Below, one piece after another: positions 33,823 to 43,503 of a DNA stretch of 58,118 nucleotides (its first letter is position 1; every line of letters starts with the position of its first letter). The position numbers and the translations under genes are program-made. The notes below the pieces were generated by a model. The model was not told the DNA's origin. It did no database searches and saw only the letters and a program-made list of their open reading frames with translations. Origin of the DNA: JAXDJH01 sp034663635 (GTDB lineage Bacteria > Actinomycetota > CADDZG01 > WHSQ01); contig JAXDJH010000014.1 of NCBI GenBank assembly GCA_034663635.1, positions 1 through 58,118 on the forward strand. The letters are read 5' to 3'.

Positions 33823-34743
33823 ATGACACGCTTCCTTCTGAAAAGGCTGCGCCAAGGTTTCCTCGTCGTGTTGGGCGTGACCGTCGCAGTGTTCATCGCG
33901 ACGCGCATGGTGGGCGATCCAGCGCGAGTGATGCTTCCCCTCAACGCGACTCCCGAAGAGAGAACGCATTTCCGGGACGAACTCGGACTTAACGATCCAC
34001 TTCCGGCCCAATTCTCCAGCTACATGCAGGGCTTAGCTCGGGGAGATTTCGGAGAGTCGATCTGGCAAAGAAGGCCCGCCATCGGGGTCGTGATCGAACG
34101 GATCCCTCGGACGTTTCAGTTGGTCTTCGGGGGGATGGCACTCGCAGTGTTGCTGTCGATTCCTCTTGGCCTGATCGCAGCGATCGCAGCGGGAAGGTGG
34201 GTGGACAAGCTCACAGTGTTCTTCAGTCTCCTGGGCCTTTCGATCCCCCAGTTCTGGTTGGGGTTGATGCTCATCATCTTCTTCGGAGCCCAGCTGGGTT
34301 GGCTACCTACGTCCGGCGTAGGCACGTGGAAACACATGATCCTGCCGATGGTCGTCGTGGCTCTGCCCGCGGCCGGCCGCATGGCCATGATCCTTCGCTC
34401 CTCGATGATCGACGAACTCAAACAACCATATGTACGAACGGCTCGGGCTAAGGGCCTCTCGCGGCGGCGCGTGATCGGGACGCACGCTCTTCGTAACGCG
34501 CTGACCCCTGTGATCACCCTAGGTGCATGGGAACTGATCAGGGCTTTGGCCGGCTATTCCGTGATCGTCGAGACCGTATTCGCTTGGCCCGGTCTCGGTT
34601 ATCTGGCCAAGCAGGCGCTTGATCAGCACGACCTCGTGCTGCTCCAGGCCGTGGTCCTCGTCGTTGCGGTCCTGGTGACGGTCATCAATGTCGCTGTCGA
34701 CGTCGTTTACCGCGCTGTCGATCCCAGAACGAGGTTGGTTTGA
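33823..34743 (+). CDS. dppB: ABC transporter permease, DppB type
   Basis: A 306-residue inner-membrane permease with about six helices. The N-terminal cap FLLKRLRQGFLVVLGVTVAVF is typical of DppB. The ABC-coupling EAA-type loop is ARAKGLSRRRVIGTHALRNAL. ALAGYSVIVETVFAWPGLGYLAKQA is the family signature near the end. It forms the channel with DppC. First gene of a plus-strand operon, 177 bp after operator site 5. Confidence 0.92.
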   Translation: MTRFLLKRLRQGFLVVLGVTVAVFIATRMVGDPARVMLPLNATPEERTHFRDELGLNDPLPAQFSSYMQGLARGDFGESIWQRRPAIGVVIERIPRTFQLVFGGMALAVLLSIPLGLIAAIAAGRWVDKLTVFFSLLGLSIPQFWLGLMLIIFFGAQLGWLPTSGVGTWKHMILPMVVVALPAAGRMAMILRSSMIDELKQPYVRTARAKGLSRRRVIGTHALRNALTPVITLGAWELIRALAGYSVIVETVFAWPGLGYLAKQALDQHDLVLLQAVVLVVAVLVTVINVAVDVVYRAVDPRTRLV

Positions 34744-35702
34744 TGGATCAAGCCGTCGAAAAACCGCTCGTTCCGCCTCGTTATGTAGGTCCGGGCCCCC
34801 TTCGTCGAACGGCACGCGGGATCCGTTGGCTGGCACGCGAGGCATGGAAGGACAAAGTCGGCCTACTCGGTTTACTCGTTGTGGGTGGGCTGCTGTTCGT
34901 TGCGATTGCCGCACCGCTCGTTGCGCCACATGACCCGACCGCACAATCTCTCGAGACGCGTTTGATGCCGCCGTTCTGGCTGGACGGCGGAAGCCTGAGC
35001 TATCCGCTCGGAACCGATGCGCTGGGCCGGGACATCCTTTCCCGCGTGATCTTCGGATCACGCACCTCGCTCCTCATCGGCGTCTCGGTCGTCTTGGTCG
35101 CTGGAGCTTTCGGAACGCTCATCGGACTGTGGGCCGGTTACAAGGGCGGGCGTACCGACTCCGTGCTCATGAGGATCGTAGACACACAGGTGTCTTTCCC
35201 CGGACTCCTCATCGCTTTATTGATCTTGGCGGTAATAGGCGCGAGCGCCCAGACAGTGATCATCGCCCTCTCGATCAACGGTTGGATGGTCTACGCGCGC
35301 TTGGTACGCGGTTTGATGTTGTCGCTGCGGGAATCCCTCTATGTTGAAGCGGCCGAAGTGATCGGGTGTAAACCACGCCGCGTCATCTTCCGACACATGC
35401 TGCCGAACCTGTCCTCTCCGCTACTCACTCTGGGGATCTTGGAGTTCGCTCGGATCATCCTTGCCGAAGCTGGCTTGTCTTTCCTCGGGTTCGGGATCCA
35501 GCCGCCCGCCACCTCCTGGGGACTTGACGTCTCTTTCGGCCGCGACTACATGTTCGCTGCGTGGTGGCTCGTTGCATTCCCGGGCATGGCCATCTCGGTA
35601 ACGGTGCTCGGAGTGAACCTATTGGCGAGTTGGCTACGGATAATCGCCGACCCACAGGAACGAGACAAGCGGTTCGCTCGGGGGGTGCCCGGTGGGGGTT
35701 GA
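34743..35702 (+). CDS. dppC: ABC transporter permease, DppC type
   Basis: A 319-residue permease. The N-terminal cytoplasmic segment is followed by six helices, with LGTDALGRDILSRVIFGSRT and the coupling loop EAAEVIGCKPRRVIFRHMLPNL. LSFLGFGIQPPATSWG is the DppC signature. The ATG at 34743 overlaps the dppB stop (TGATG). It partners DppB and the ATPases that follow. Confidence 0.92.
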   Translation: MDQAVEKPLVPPRYVGPGPLRRTARGIRWLAREAWKDKVGLLGLLVVGGLLFVAIAAPLVAPHDPTAQSLETRLMPPFWLDGGSLSYPLGTDALGRDILSRVIFGSRTSLLIGVSVVLVAGAFGTLIGLWAGYKGGRTDSVLMRIVDTQVSFPGLLIALLILAVIGASAQTVIIALSINGWMVYARLVRGLMLSLRESLYVEAAEVIGCKPRRVIFRHMLPNLSSPLLTLGILEFARIILAEAGLSFLGFGIQPPATSWGLDVSFGRDYMFAAWWLVAFPGMAISVTVLGVNLLASWLRIIADPQERDKRFARGVPGGG

Positions 35703-36711
35703 GACGGCCATCGAAACGGCCCGCGCCTCATTCAACGGCGCGAACCACCTCCTCGAGATCGACGATCTCAATGTCCGTTTCTACACGGAACGAGGCGTCG
35801 TTCAAGCCGTGCGAGGGATCTCGTTCTACGTAGACCAAGGCGAAACGATCGCGCTCGTCGGCGAATCGGGGTCAGGGAAGAGCGTGACCGCGCAAGCCGT
35901 CCTTGGACTGGTCGACGCACCGGGCCGGATCACCGGCGGCGAGATCCGTTGGAAAGGCGAGTCCCTCAGTGCCGGACACGGGGGCTGGGACAAGGTGCGG
36001 GGCAAGTCCATATCGATGGTCTTCCAAGATCCAATGACATCGCTCAACCCGCTAATGACCGTGGGTCGCCAGATCGGCGAGACGATGCGGAGGCATCTTG
36101 GATATTCGAGGAGCGCCGCCAGGAGGCGCACCCTGGAGCTCTTGGGCCTTGTCGGCATATCGGCACCCGGTGAGCGGGTCGATCAGTATCCGCACGAGTT
36201 CTCGGGCGGGATGCGGCAGCGAATCATGATCGCCGCTGCCCTCGCATGTGAGCCCGAGCTTCTCATCGCAGACGAGCCCACGACAGCACTCGACACGACC
36301 ATCCAGGCTCAGATCCTCGAGCTGATAGCGGACATCCAGACTCAGATGAGCCTCGCTGTGTTGCTTATCACTCATGACCTGGGGGTCGTGGCCGGCCTAT
36401 GCGAGCGCGTTGCGGTCGTCTATGCAGGCAAGATCGTCGAGACCGGTTCCGTCGACAACGTCTTCGCCCTCCCGTCGCACCCTTACACGACAGCGCTCCT
36501 GGGTTCGGTCCCGCGCCTCGACATGCCACGAATGAGTCTGAAGCCGATCGAGGGGTCGCCGGCCGACATGGTTAACGCACCGCCAGGCTGTCCGTTCCAC
36601 CCCCGCTGTCCGAAGGTGACGGAGATCTGCATCACTGACGAGCCGCCTTTGGCCCGCGACCTCCGCGGAAGGGAGGTGGCGTGCTGGCATGCTGACAACC
36701 AACCAGCCTGA
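35692..36711 (+). CDS. dppD: ABC transporter ATPase, DppD type
   Basis: A 339-residue ATPase. Walker A is GESGSGKSVT, the Q loop lies in MVFQDPMTSLNP, the ABC signature is EFSGGMRQR, Walker B is LLIADEPTTALD, and the H loop is ITHDLG. The C-terminal oligopeptide-family extension contains Cys residues (GCPFHPRCPKVTEIC) that in some family members bind an iron-sulfur cluster. GTG start, overlapping dppC by 11 nt. Confidence 0.93.
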   Translation: MGVETAIETARASFNGANHLLEIDDLNVRFYTERGVVQAVRGISFYVDQGETIALVGESGSGKSVTAQAVLGLVDAPGRITGGEIRWKGESLSAGHGGWDKVRGKSISMVFQDPMTSLNPLMTVGRQIGETMRRHLGYSRSAARRRTLELLGLVGISAPGERVDQYPHEFSGGMRQRIMIAAALACEPELLIADEPTTALDTTIQAQILELIADIQTQMSLAVLLITHDLGVVAGLCERVAVVYAGKIVETGSVDNVFALPSHPYTTALLGSVPRLDMPRMSLKPIEGSPADMVNAPPGCPFHPRCPKVTEICITDEPPLARDLRGREVACWHADNQPA

Positions 36712-37702
36712 GCAACAGGGAACCGACGCCGCCGAATCCCTCTTGCGGATCGACCAACTCTCCGTTCACATCCCCATCGCGACAAAACTCGGTACCAAAG
36801 CCAAGGCGTACGTGCATGCGGTAGACGACGTTTCGTTGGAGCTGCGGAGGGGCGAGACTCTCGCCATCGTCGGGGAATCGGGGGCCGGCAAGACGACACT
36901 GGGACGCACGGTTCTGCGTCGCATCAACGCGACTTCGGGAAAGATCTGGTTCAAGAACCGCGACATAACGGCGGTCAGGGGTGAGGAGCTCCGCGCCCTC
37001 CGGCGCGAGATGCAGCTCATCTTCCAGGATCCGTATGCCAGCTTGAACCCCCGCATGAGGGTCGCCCAGATCGTGGCCGAGCCTCTCGTCGTTCACGGAA
37101 TGGTCAAGGATGCAGTCGAGGCGCGCTCTCGTGTGATCGAACTTCTCGAACTTGTGGGCTTGCCGCCCGATGCGATCGACCGTCATCCTCACGCCTTCAG
37201 TGGTGGTCAGCGCCAGCGCATAGGTATCGCTCGTGCGATCGCCCTATATCCCGACTTGATCGTCGCCGACGAACCGGTGTCGGCGTTAGACGTCTCGATC
37301 CGCGTGCAGGTGATCAACCTCTTGCTCGATCTCCAAAGCCGATTCGGACTCTCGTACCTCTTCATCTCGCACGACCTCTCGGTCGTCAAGCAGATCGCTC
37401 ATCGCATCGCGATCATGTACGCCGGGCAGATAGTCGAGATCGGCGACACGCTAAGCATCTGCGACGATCCACAACACCCTTACACCAAAGCGCTTCTATC
37501 GGCGGTGCCGATACCGGACCCGGTGATCGAACGAGAACGTCACCGCACTCCGATCGCGGGCGAGATGCCCGACCCGACCAACCCTCCAAAGGGATGCAGG
37601 TTCCACACGAGGTGCCCGATCGCAGTTGAACATTGTTCCGAAGAAGCGCCACCTCTCGAGCTCAAGCGGTCCGGCAATGAGGTGGCCTGTTGGCTGCTTT
37701 GA
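36689..37702 (+). CDS. dppF: ABC transporter ATPase, DppF type
   Basis: A 337-residue ATPase. Walker A GESGAGKTT, Q loop LIFQDPYASLNPRM, signature AFSGGQRQR, Walker B LIVADEPVSALD, H loop FISHDLS, and a Cys-containing C-terminus (GCRFHTRCPIAVEHC). With DppD it powers the importer. It overlaps dppD by 23 nt. The matching binding protein is encoded at 20544-22073, in a different transcription unit with the same operator type. Confidence 0.93.
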   Translation: MLTTNQPEQQGTDAAESLLRIDQLSVHIPIATKLGTKAKAYVHAVDDVSLELRRGETLAIVGESGAGKTTLGRTVLRRINATSGKIWFKNRDITAVRGEELRALRREMQLIFQDPYASLNPRMRVAQIVAEPLVVHGMVKDAVEARSRVIELLELVGLPPDAIDRHPHAFSGGQRQRIGIARAIALYPDLIVADEPVSALDVSIRVQVINLLLDLQSRFGLSYLFISHDLSVVKQIAHRIAIMYAGQIVEIGDTLSICDDPQHPYTKALLSAVPIPDPVIERERHRTPIAGEMPDPTNPPKGCRFHTRCPIAVEHCSEEAPPLELKRSGNEVACWLL

Positions 37703-39123
37703 CAACCGAATCTCAACGCGTCGATCGCAAGGCGTCTCATCCGAATTTCGTCCTGGCGACCGTCCTTATAGGGACGTTCGTCGGCACGATCAACAATACG
37801 GCGGCTAACGTCAGCCTCCCGGAGGTCATCTCCGATTTCGATGTCCCGCTCGGCTCGGGAACGTGGTTCATAACGGCGTACCTGTTGACGCTCTCCGTTC
37901 TTATGCCACTGGGCGGCCGGCTAATCGACTTCTTCGGGACCAGAAAGCTGTACCTCCTTTCGATGTTCGCCTTCCTGATCGTCTCGGTCTGCGTTCCGCT
38001 CGCTCCCAACTTCGGATGGGTCCTCGTGTTCCGGGGACTCCAGGGCGTCTTCGGGTCCATCACGTTGCCGACGGTGATGGTCACCATCGCGACCTATTTC
38101 CCGGCGGGGAAGAGGGGCCGGGCGATGGGTGCGTGGGCCGGCGTCAACGGAACGGCCCTGGCCCTCGGCCCGCCGATCGGAGGAGTCATCACCGACGCGT
38201 TCGGATGGCGGGCGGTGTTCTGGGCCAGCATCCCCGTCGTCGTGATCGCGCTGATCCTGTCGATGGCGTTCCTTCCACACATCGAATCGAGAAAGACCGG
38301 CAAACTCGACCTGCCGGGCGGGGCGCTCTTCACCGGGGGCTTAGCGCTATTGCTCCTCGCCCTCTCGCAAGGCCCGCGCTGGGGATGGTCGTCCGTCGCG
38401 TTGATCGCGTCGCTCGCGACCTCGACGTTCCTCCTTGGCGCGTTCGCGTTCCGCTCGTTTAGTTCGAAGGACCCATTCCTTGACCTGGGGATCTTCAAGA
38501 ACCGCGCCTACCTCGCAACGAGCATGGTCGCTGGCCTGCAGATGATGGTCCAGTTCGGAACCATGTTCCTGACGCCGCTGATGTTGGTCTTGTTGTTCGA
38601 AAAGAGCGTCGGCTTCGCTGGTTTGGTCCTCTTCCTATTGCCCTTGAACATGGGCATCGCGGGGCCCTGGATGGGTCGCCTCGTCGACAAGAACGGCAGT
38701 TACGGCGTGATCCGGGCCGGGTGTCTCTCACTGTTGGCCGGAGGAGTGATGCTGATCGTTTGCGTTCGCTCGAGTGAGCTCTGGCCCTTGTACATCGGGT
38801 TGGTGTTCGTCGGCTGGGGGATCGCTGCGATCCAGGCCCCTGCCGCTTCTCTGGCAGCGGAATCACTTCCGTCGAGTATCCGGGGCGTCGGTCTCGGCAC
38901 CTACAACACGATCAGGTTCACGAGTGGGTTGGTCGGCACTGCCATCTTTTCGCTGCTGCTCGAAGGCGTGTCCGGCACCGGGAACGTCCACCGCGTGAGC
39001 AAGACCACGCAGACGGATGCATTCACTGCGGATCTCGTTCTTCTAGTGGTGCTCGCCTGCTTCACGAGCTTCGTTCTTCGTTTCGTCATGCCCCGTTCGG
39101 TAGCGATGCAGAGGCCGGCATGA
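37690..39123 (+). CDS. MFS transporter (DHA2 / EmrB-QacA type)
   Basis: A 477-residue transporter with about 14 helices. TFVGTINNTAANVSLPEV is helix 1, GGRLIDFFGTRKLYLLSM is the A motif, and GAWAGVNGTALALGPPIGGVI is motif C of drug/H+ antiporters. It probably exports a toxic substrate, intermediate or product, or moves an acid. The start is TTG: 37690 has GAGGTGG just upstream, while 37699 would give a TTGA overlap with the dppF stop. No ATG is available. Confidence 0.88.
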   Translation: MAALTTESQRVDRKASHPNFVLATVLIGTFVGTINNTAANVSLPEVISDFDVPLGSGTWFITAYLLTLSVLMPLGGRLIDFFGTRKLYLLSMFAFLIVSVCVPLAPNFGWVLVFRGLQGVFGSITLPTVMVTIATYFPAGKRGRAMGAWAGVNGTALALGPPIGGVITDAFGWRAVFWASIPVVVIALILSMAFLPHIESRKTGKLDLPGGALFTGGLALLLLALSQGPRWGWSSVALIASLATSTFLLGAFAFRSFSSKDPFLDLGIFKNRAYLATSMVAGLQMMVQFGTMFLTPLMLVLLFEKSVGFAGLVLFLLPLNMGIAGPWMGRLVDKNGSYGVIRAGCLSLLAGGVMLIVCVRSSELWPLYIGLVFVGWGIAAIQAPAASLAAESLPSSIRGVGLGTYNTIRFTSGLVGTAIFSLLLEGVSGTGNVHRVSKTTQTDAFTADLVLLVVLACFTSFVLRFVMPRSVAMQRPA

Positions 39124-39974
39124 AGCTGAGCCACCCGATGAACGTTCTCGGCGACGAAGGCCGGCCGGAGGGACGCAACTTCTGGGCTCCGATCGTGATC
39201 GGCACCGGAGTCGGGTTCCTTTCCGGGCTGTTTGGAGTCGGCGGAGGGATAGCAATCGTGCCTGCTCTCGTCATGCTGCTGCACATAGAGCAGCGATTGG
39301 CGCATGGGACGTCTCTGGCGGCCGTGATCCCCATCGCCATCTCCGGGGTGTTCGGCTACGCGTTGAGCGACTCTATCGAATGGGAGGCCTTTTTCTACCT
39401 GGTGATGGGAGGGATCGCGGGTGCGTACCTGGGGACTCACCTGCTCGGTCGGATCTCGCACAACGCGCTGCGGATTGGGTTCTCGATCGCGATGATCGTG
39501 ACGGCGCTGCGTTTGGTCATCGAACCTTCGACGTCGATCGGCGTCCTCAATCCACCCGATCCCTTCGTCGGGATCCTGATCCTCGGCTTCCTCTCGGGCG
39601 TCCTCTCGGGGCTCTTGGGCGTGGGTGGCGGCATCATGATGGTTCCCGGGATGGTGCTTTTCTTCTCGTTCCCCGCCGCGCTGGCCAAAGGCACCTCGCT
39701 TGCTGCAGTCGTTCCGATGGCGATCGCAGGAACGATCGTCAACCTCCGAAAGGGCAACGCGTCGGTAAAGCTCGCCATCCCGATTGGGCTGTGCGGGATC
39801 CTGGGCGCATTCATCGGATCGCGGATCTCGGTCGGCATGGACCCGCACCTGTCTTCGATCCTCTTCGCGATCCTCCTTGGGCTCGTCGCCCTACGCATGC
39901 TTGTCTCCCCTGCTCAGAAAGCCAGCTCGGACAACGAAGGTCCACAAGACATATTGGATGTCGAAGGAGGGTGA
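39120..39974 (+). CDS. TauE/SafE family anion exporter
   Basis: A 284-residue membrane protein with two homologous four-helix halves: GFLSGLFGVGGGIAIVPALVML and, later, SGVLSGLLGVGGGIMMVPGMVLF carry the repeated family motif. TauE/SafE proteins export sulfite, sulfoacetate or other small organic anions. The ATG overlaps the MFS stop (ATGA). In this cluster it may release a carboxylate or a sulfur-containing product; which one is unknown. Confidence 0.87.
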   Translation: MKLSHPMNVLGDEGRPEGRNFWAPIVIGTGVGFLSGLFGVGGGIAIVPALVMLLHIEQRLAHGTSLAAVIPIAISGVFGYALSDSIEWEAFFYLVMGGIAGAYLGTHLLGRISHNALRIGFSIAMIVTALRLVIEPSTSIGVLNPPDPFVGILILGFLSGVLSGLLGVGGGIMMVPGMVLFFSFPAALAKGTSLAAVVPMAIAGTIVNLRKGNASVKLAIPIGLCGILGAFIGSRISVGMDPHLSSILFAILLGLVALRMLVSPAQKASSDNEGPQDILDVEGG

Positions 39975-39983
39975 CAGATACAG

Positions 39984-40955
39984 ATGGTTGAACGACTGAC
40001 AAGAACCGCCGGAGAGGTATACGACGAACTACATCTCGCGATCCACAACGAGGCTCCCATCCCCACGCTCGCCAAGCCACTCGTGATCACAGTCGCGCCG
40101 GTGGGAACCTTCTTGAGCCGCGAGAACAACCCCCACATCCCTTACACGCCTGAGGAGAACGCCGCCGAGGCGATCGCTGCTTACAAAGAGGGGGCGGCTG
40201 TCTGGCATGTCCACTGCCGGGACGAGAACGGCGTGCCCACAAAAGACGCCGACATTTACAAGAAGACGATCTCGATGGTTTTGAACGAGTGTCCCGACAT
40301 GGTGACATCCGTGAACGTCATCGCCGACTACGGACACCACGGACGCAAGATGATCGAACCGCTCGTGGGGCCGTTGGCTGAAGCGGGGCCCGAGTTCATC
40401 AGAACGGTCGTGGTCACAGCCATGAGCGTCTCGCCCTCGACCAAGTTCACGCTCGTGGTCAATCAAGAGACGCTGGTTAGCGAGGTCGAATACATCCTCG
40501 AGTGCGGCGCGCGGCCGGAGTTTCAACTACATGGTTGGCCGGGCGCTTGGAACGTCAACAACTGGTTGATCAAGCCAGGCATTCTGCCCCGGCCTTACAT
40601 CATGAACATGATCATGGGGTGGCACGCCTATCACGATGCCTCACCTACCGGCGATCCTTGGGCCCAGATGTGGATGGTCCCGTTCATGAACAGTCTTCCC
40701 GACAACAGCACGATCGGCGCGACGTGCGGAGGACGCAACTGGCTGAACATGACTGCCTTCGCGATCATGATGGGCGTCGATCAGGTTCGGATCGGGATGG
40801 AGGATTCAGTCTTTATGTATCCGCACCGCGACGAGCTAATCAAGAGCAACGCCGAGGTGGTTCGCAAGGTCGCAACCATCGCCCGCGAGCTCGGGCGGGA
40901 AGTCGCAACCCCGGCCCAGGCGATGGAGATTCTTGGGCTCACCGGATCCGCGTAA
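39984..40955 (+). CDS. BKACE (beta-keto acid cleavage enzyme) family protein
   Basis: A 323-residue TIM-barrel enzyme of the 3-keto-5-aminohexanoate cleavage (DUF849) family. HVHCRDENG holds the zinc-binding His pair and Asp; LVITVAPVG begins the barrel, and GATCGGRNWLNMTAFAIMMG with RIGMEDS closes it, including the zinc Glu. These enzymes join or split beta-keto acids with acetyl-CoA, giving a CoA ester and acetoacetate. It starts 9 bp after the tauE-like gene, with GGAGG upstream, in the plus-strand operon. It would act on a beta-keto acid late in the pathway. Confidence 0.88.
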   Translation: MVERLTRTAGEVYDELHLAIHNEAPIPTLAKPLVITVAPVGTFLSRENNPHIPYTPEENAAEAIAAYKEGAAVWHVHCRDENGVPTKDADIYKKTISMVLNECPDMVTSVNVIADYGHHGRKMIEPLVGPLAEAGPEFIRTVVVTAMSVSPSTKFTLVVNQETLVSEVEYILECGARPEFQLHGWPGAWNVNNWLIKPGILPRPYIMNMIMGWHAYHDASPTGDPWAQMWMVPFMNSLPDNSTIGATCGGRNWLNMTAFAIMMGVDQVRIGMEDSVFMYPHRDELIKSNAEVVRKVATIARELGREVATPAQAMEILGLTGSA

Positions 40956-41000
40956 CCAACATCCGAATGGTTTCGATTCGTAGAGACGAGAGGATTTCAT

Positions 41001-41390
41001 ATGTCGCATCTGAAGCGAGTCTCGACGCAAGACGCTCTTCAACCGATCGCTTCCTATTCACAGGCGATCGACACGGGCCAACTGGTGTTCGTTTCGGGCC
41101 ACGTCGGCTTCGACAAGGAGACGGGAAAGAGGCCCGACGACATCAAGGACGAAACGAAGATCCTCATGGATTCGATCAAGGCAGTCCTCGCGGCTGCGGG
41201 ATTGGAGATGTCCAACATCTGCACTGCCACGGTTTTCATCACTGATCTGGACCTTTTCGAAGACATGAACGAGGTGTACAAGACCTACTTCGACGAGCCG
41301 TACCCGGCGAGGGCGACGGTCAAGGTTCCGGAATTGCTGCTCGACTGCAGGGTGGAGATCCAATCGATCGCGATGAGACCCCCGAGCTAG
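41001..41390 (+). CDS. ridA: RidA family enamine/imine deaminase
   Basis: A 129-residue protein close to the usual RidA length: YSQAIDTGQLVFVSGHVG, ICTATVFITDLDLFEDMNEVY, and YPARATVKVPELL with the Arg that binds substrate carboxylate. RidA hydrolyses reactive enamine/imine acids to 2-oxo acids and ammonia; specialised paralogues occur in nitrogen-heterocycle pathways. It lies 45 bp after the BKACE gene and ends in overlapping stop codons with the convergent CoA ligase gene. Confidence 0.88.
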   Translation: MSHLKRVSTQDALQPIASYSQAIDTGQLVFVSGHVGFDKETGKRPDDIKDETKILMDSIKAVLAAAGLEMSNICTATVFITDLDLFEDMNEVYKTYFDEPYPARATVKVPELLLDCRVEIQSIAMRPPS

Positions 41391-42874
41391 CTCCCGTAGT
41401 TCTCGCGTAGGACGGCTTTCTGAACTTTGCCCATCACGTTGCGCGGCAACTCGCTCACGAAGTGAACCCGCTTCGGAACCTTGTATCGCGCGAGTTGGGC
41501 TCTGACCTCTGACATGAGTCTTTGCTCATCCAGATCGGCATCCGGCTTCAGTACGACGACTGCCTCGACGACCTCTCCGAGGTCGGGATCCGGGCGTCCG
41601 ATCACGGCCGACTCCAGAACCTGATCTATCGAGTCGATCGCGATCTCGACTTCCTTCGGATAGACGTTGAGTCCCCCCGAGATGATCATGTCGCTCGATC
41701 GCCCAACTATCGACAGGTAACCGTCCGGGCTCCACTGACCGATGTCGCCGGTCTTGAACCATCCGTCACTCGTGAACGATTCAGTCGTCTTGTCCGGACG
41801 ATGCCAGTAGCCGTCACAGACGTTGGGCCCCTTGACCTGGATCTCACCGGGTTCGTCGGCGCCGATAGGCATGTCGTCTTCGTCCGCGACTCGAACCGAG
41901 ACGCCTTCCAAAGCGAACCCGACGGTCCCGGCACGTCGCTCCTTATCGAGTGGATTAGACGTGATCATTCCGGTCTCGGACATGCCATAGCGCTCGAGGA
42001 TCCGGTGCCCGGTACGTATCGCCCATTCGTCGAACACATCCCGGTGCAACGGAGCCGACCCGGAGATAAACAGGCGAACGTTCGCCACCGCCTCCGTAGA
42101 CAAGGAGTCGGCCGAGAGCATCCTCGAGTAGAAGGTGGGCACCCCCATCAACAACGTGGCTTCGGTCAGGGCCTCGATGACCGGGTCTGGCTCGAAGCGG
42201 GGCATGAACACCATGCTGCCGCCGGCCAGCATGATCGTGTGGACCGCCACGAATAGTCCGTGAATGTGAAAGATGGGGAGCGCGTGGACGAGTACATCGG
42301 ACGAGTTGATCCTCCAGGCGTTCACCAAAGCCGTCGCGTTCGACGTCAGGTTCTCGTGAGTTATGACGGCGCCCTTGGGCTTGCCCGTCGTCCCCGACGT
42401 GTAGACGATGACAGCAGGGTCGCGCGGGGCGCTGGGAATCCACGCGAACTCGGGTGAAGCGTCGGCGACCGCATCCGCCAAGCTGCCGGAACCGCGTGCA
42501 TCCAGCTCAAACAGGTGGACTTCGTCTCCGACGATCTGGTTGAACGCGCCCGTGAACTCGGGATCGCAGATCACGGCCCCCGGCTCTGCGTCCTGGATGA
42601 AGAAGGCGATCTCGGCCACCGTATATGCGGGGTTGAGGGGCAGATAGATGAGGCCCGCCCGCACCGCTCCTAGATAGAGGAACAGCGCCTGAGGCGACTT
42701 GTGGACCTGTGCTGCTACGCGATCCCCCGGCTTTAACCCCAATGATGTCAGTAGGGACGCGACCCGCGCGGTCTCGGCATCGAGATCTGAATAGCTGTAG
42801 TCGATCCCCTCGTCTGTCTTGAGAAATCGGTGTTCGTCGTTCGAGGCACCTCGCAGGAACGCGTAGGCGTTCAA
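41387..42874 (-). CDS. AMP-forming acyl-CoA ligase
   Basis: A 495-residue ANL-family ligase. VIVYTSGTTGKPKGAVITHE is the P-loop, ERYGMSETGMIT the second core motif, GWFKTGDIGQWSPDGYL the hinge region, and PRNVMGKVQKAVLR the C-terminal catalytic Lys region. It converts a carboxylic acid to its CoA ester. The TTG at 42874 overlaps the stop of the upstream regulator (TTGA). It is last in a minus-strand operon with coxG and an XRE-cupin gene. Its length is similar to malonyl-CoA and short-chain dicarboxylate ligases, but the substrate is open. Confidence 0.88.
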   Translation of the reverse strand: MNAYAFLRGASNDEHRFLKTDEGIDYSYSDLDAETARVASLLTSLGLKPGDRVAAQVHKSPQALFLYLGAVRAGLIYLPLNPAYTVAEIAFFIQDAEPGAVICDPEFTGAFNQIVGDEVHLFELDARGSGSLADAVADASPEFAWIPSAPRDPAVIVYTSGTTGKPKGAVITHENLTSNATALVNAWRINSSDVLVHALPIFHIHGLFVAVHTIMLAGGSMVFMPRFEPDPVIEALTEATLLMGVPTFYSRMLSADSLSTEAVANVRLFISGSAPLHRDVFDEWAIRTGHRILERYGMSETGMITSNPLDKERRAGTVGFALEGVSVRVADEDDMPIGADEPGEIQVKGPNVCDGYWHRPDKTTESFTSDGWFKTGDIGQWSPDGYLSIVGRSSDMIISGGLNVYPKEVEIAIDSIDQVLESAVIGRPDPDLGEVVEAVVVLKPDADLDEQRLMSEVRAQLARYKVPKRVHFVSELPRNVMGKVQKAVLRENYGS

Positions 42875-43503
42875 AGATCTGAGCGATGCAGGTTGACCCA
42901 GACGGCGACGGCGCTGGATCGACTTGCGTTCTTGATCCGGTGTGGAGACTGGGAATCGTAAGCGATGGAATCGCCCTGCTGGAGCTCGTAAACGCGGCCC
43001 TCGACCGCCACCGTCAGCCGGCCTTTGAGAACGACGCCGTACTCAAAGCCGGAATGGTGGACGTCTCTTTCGTCATCGCCCGCGCCTGGCTCGTATTCGT
43101 CGATCATCAGTTCGATCCCTCGCTTCTCGTCGGCCCGAGCGATCCGGCGCCGGACGCCATCGGGCATCACCAAGACCGCCTGCTCGTCTGCGGAGAGAAC
43201 AACCTCCTCTTGAGCCTGGCCGCTATCCTCAAAGAGATCGCCAACACTCATATTCAGAGCGGAGGCGACCGCAACAAGCGTGCCCAGCGATGGACTCGCC
43301 TTCCCGCGCTCGACAAGGCTTAGCATCGAAACGCTGAGGCCGGTCTCGGCAGCCAGGGACTGCAGCGACCGCTCGCGCGCCGATCGCAGCGAGCGGATCC
43401 GAGCCCCAACCGACGCCACGGTGGATGCGACATCCACGACGGCAGACCTTTCCCGTTGCGCTCTATCAGGCTTTTTGGTGGGGCTCATCGAATCATTCGC
43501 CAC
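42871..43503 (-). CDS. XRE-cupin transcriptional regulator
   Basis: A 210-residue protein. An XRE helix-turn-helix lies at about 33-90 (SLQSLAAETGLSVSMLSLVE, then GTLVAVASALNMSVGDLF), and a cupin at about 130-205 (HHSGFEYGVVLKGRLTVAVE, then GDSIAYDSQSPHRIKN). Such regulators sense small ligands and control catabolic genes, often for polyamines or aromatic acids. The GTG at 43503 overlaps coxG by 11 nt; ATG 43488 is an alternative. It is a second regulator of the island; its operator is not identified. Confidence 0.87.
   Translation of the reverse strand: MANDSMSPTKKPDRAQRERSAVVDVASTVASVGARIRSLRSARERSLQSLAAETGLSVSMLSLVERGKASPSLGTLVAVASALNMSVGDLFEDSGQAQEEVVLSADEQAVLVMPDGVRRRIARADEKRGIELMIDEYEPGAGDDERDVHHSGFEYGVVLKGRLTVAVEGRVYELQQGDSIAYDSQSPHRIKNASRSSAVAVWVNLHRSDL

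Noticed and set aside
38901..39848. A 315-residue minus-strand frame over the MFS and TauE genes
   Set aside because: Its His/Arg/Asp-rich composition is typical of an antisense shadow; both plus-strand genes are clear membrane proteins.
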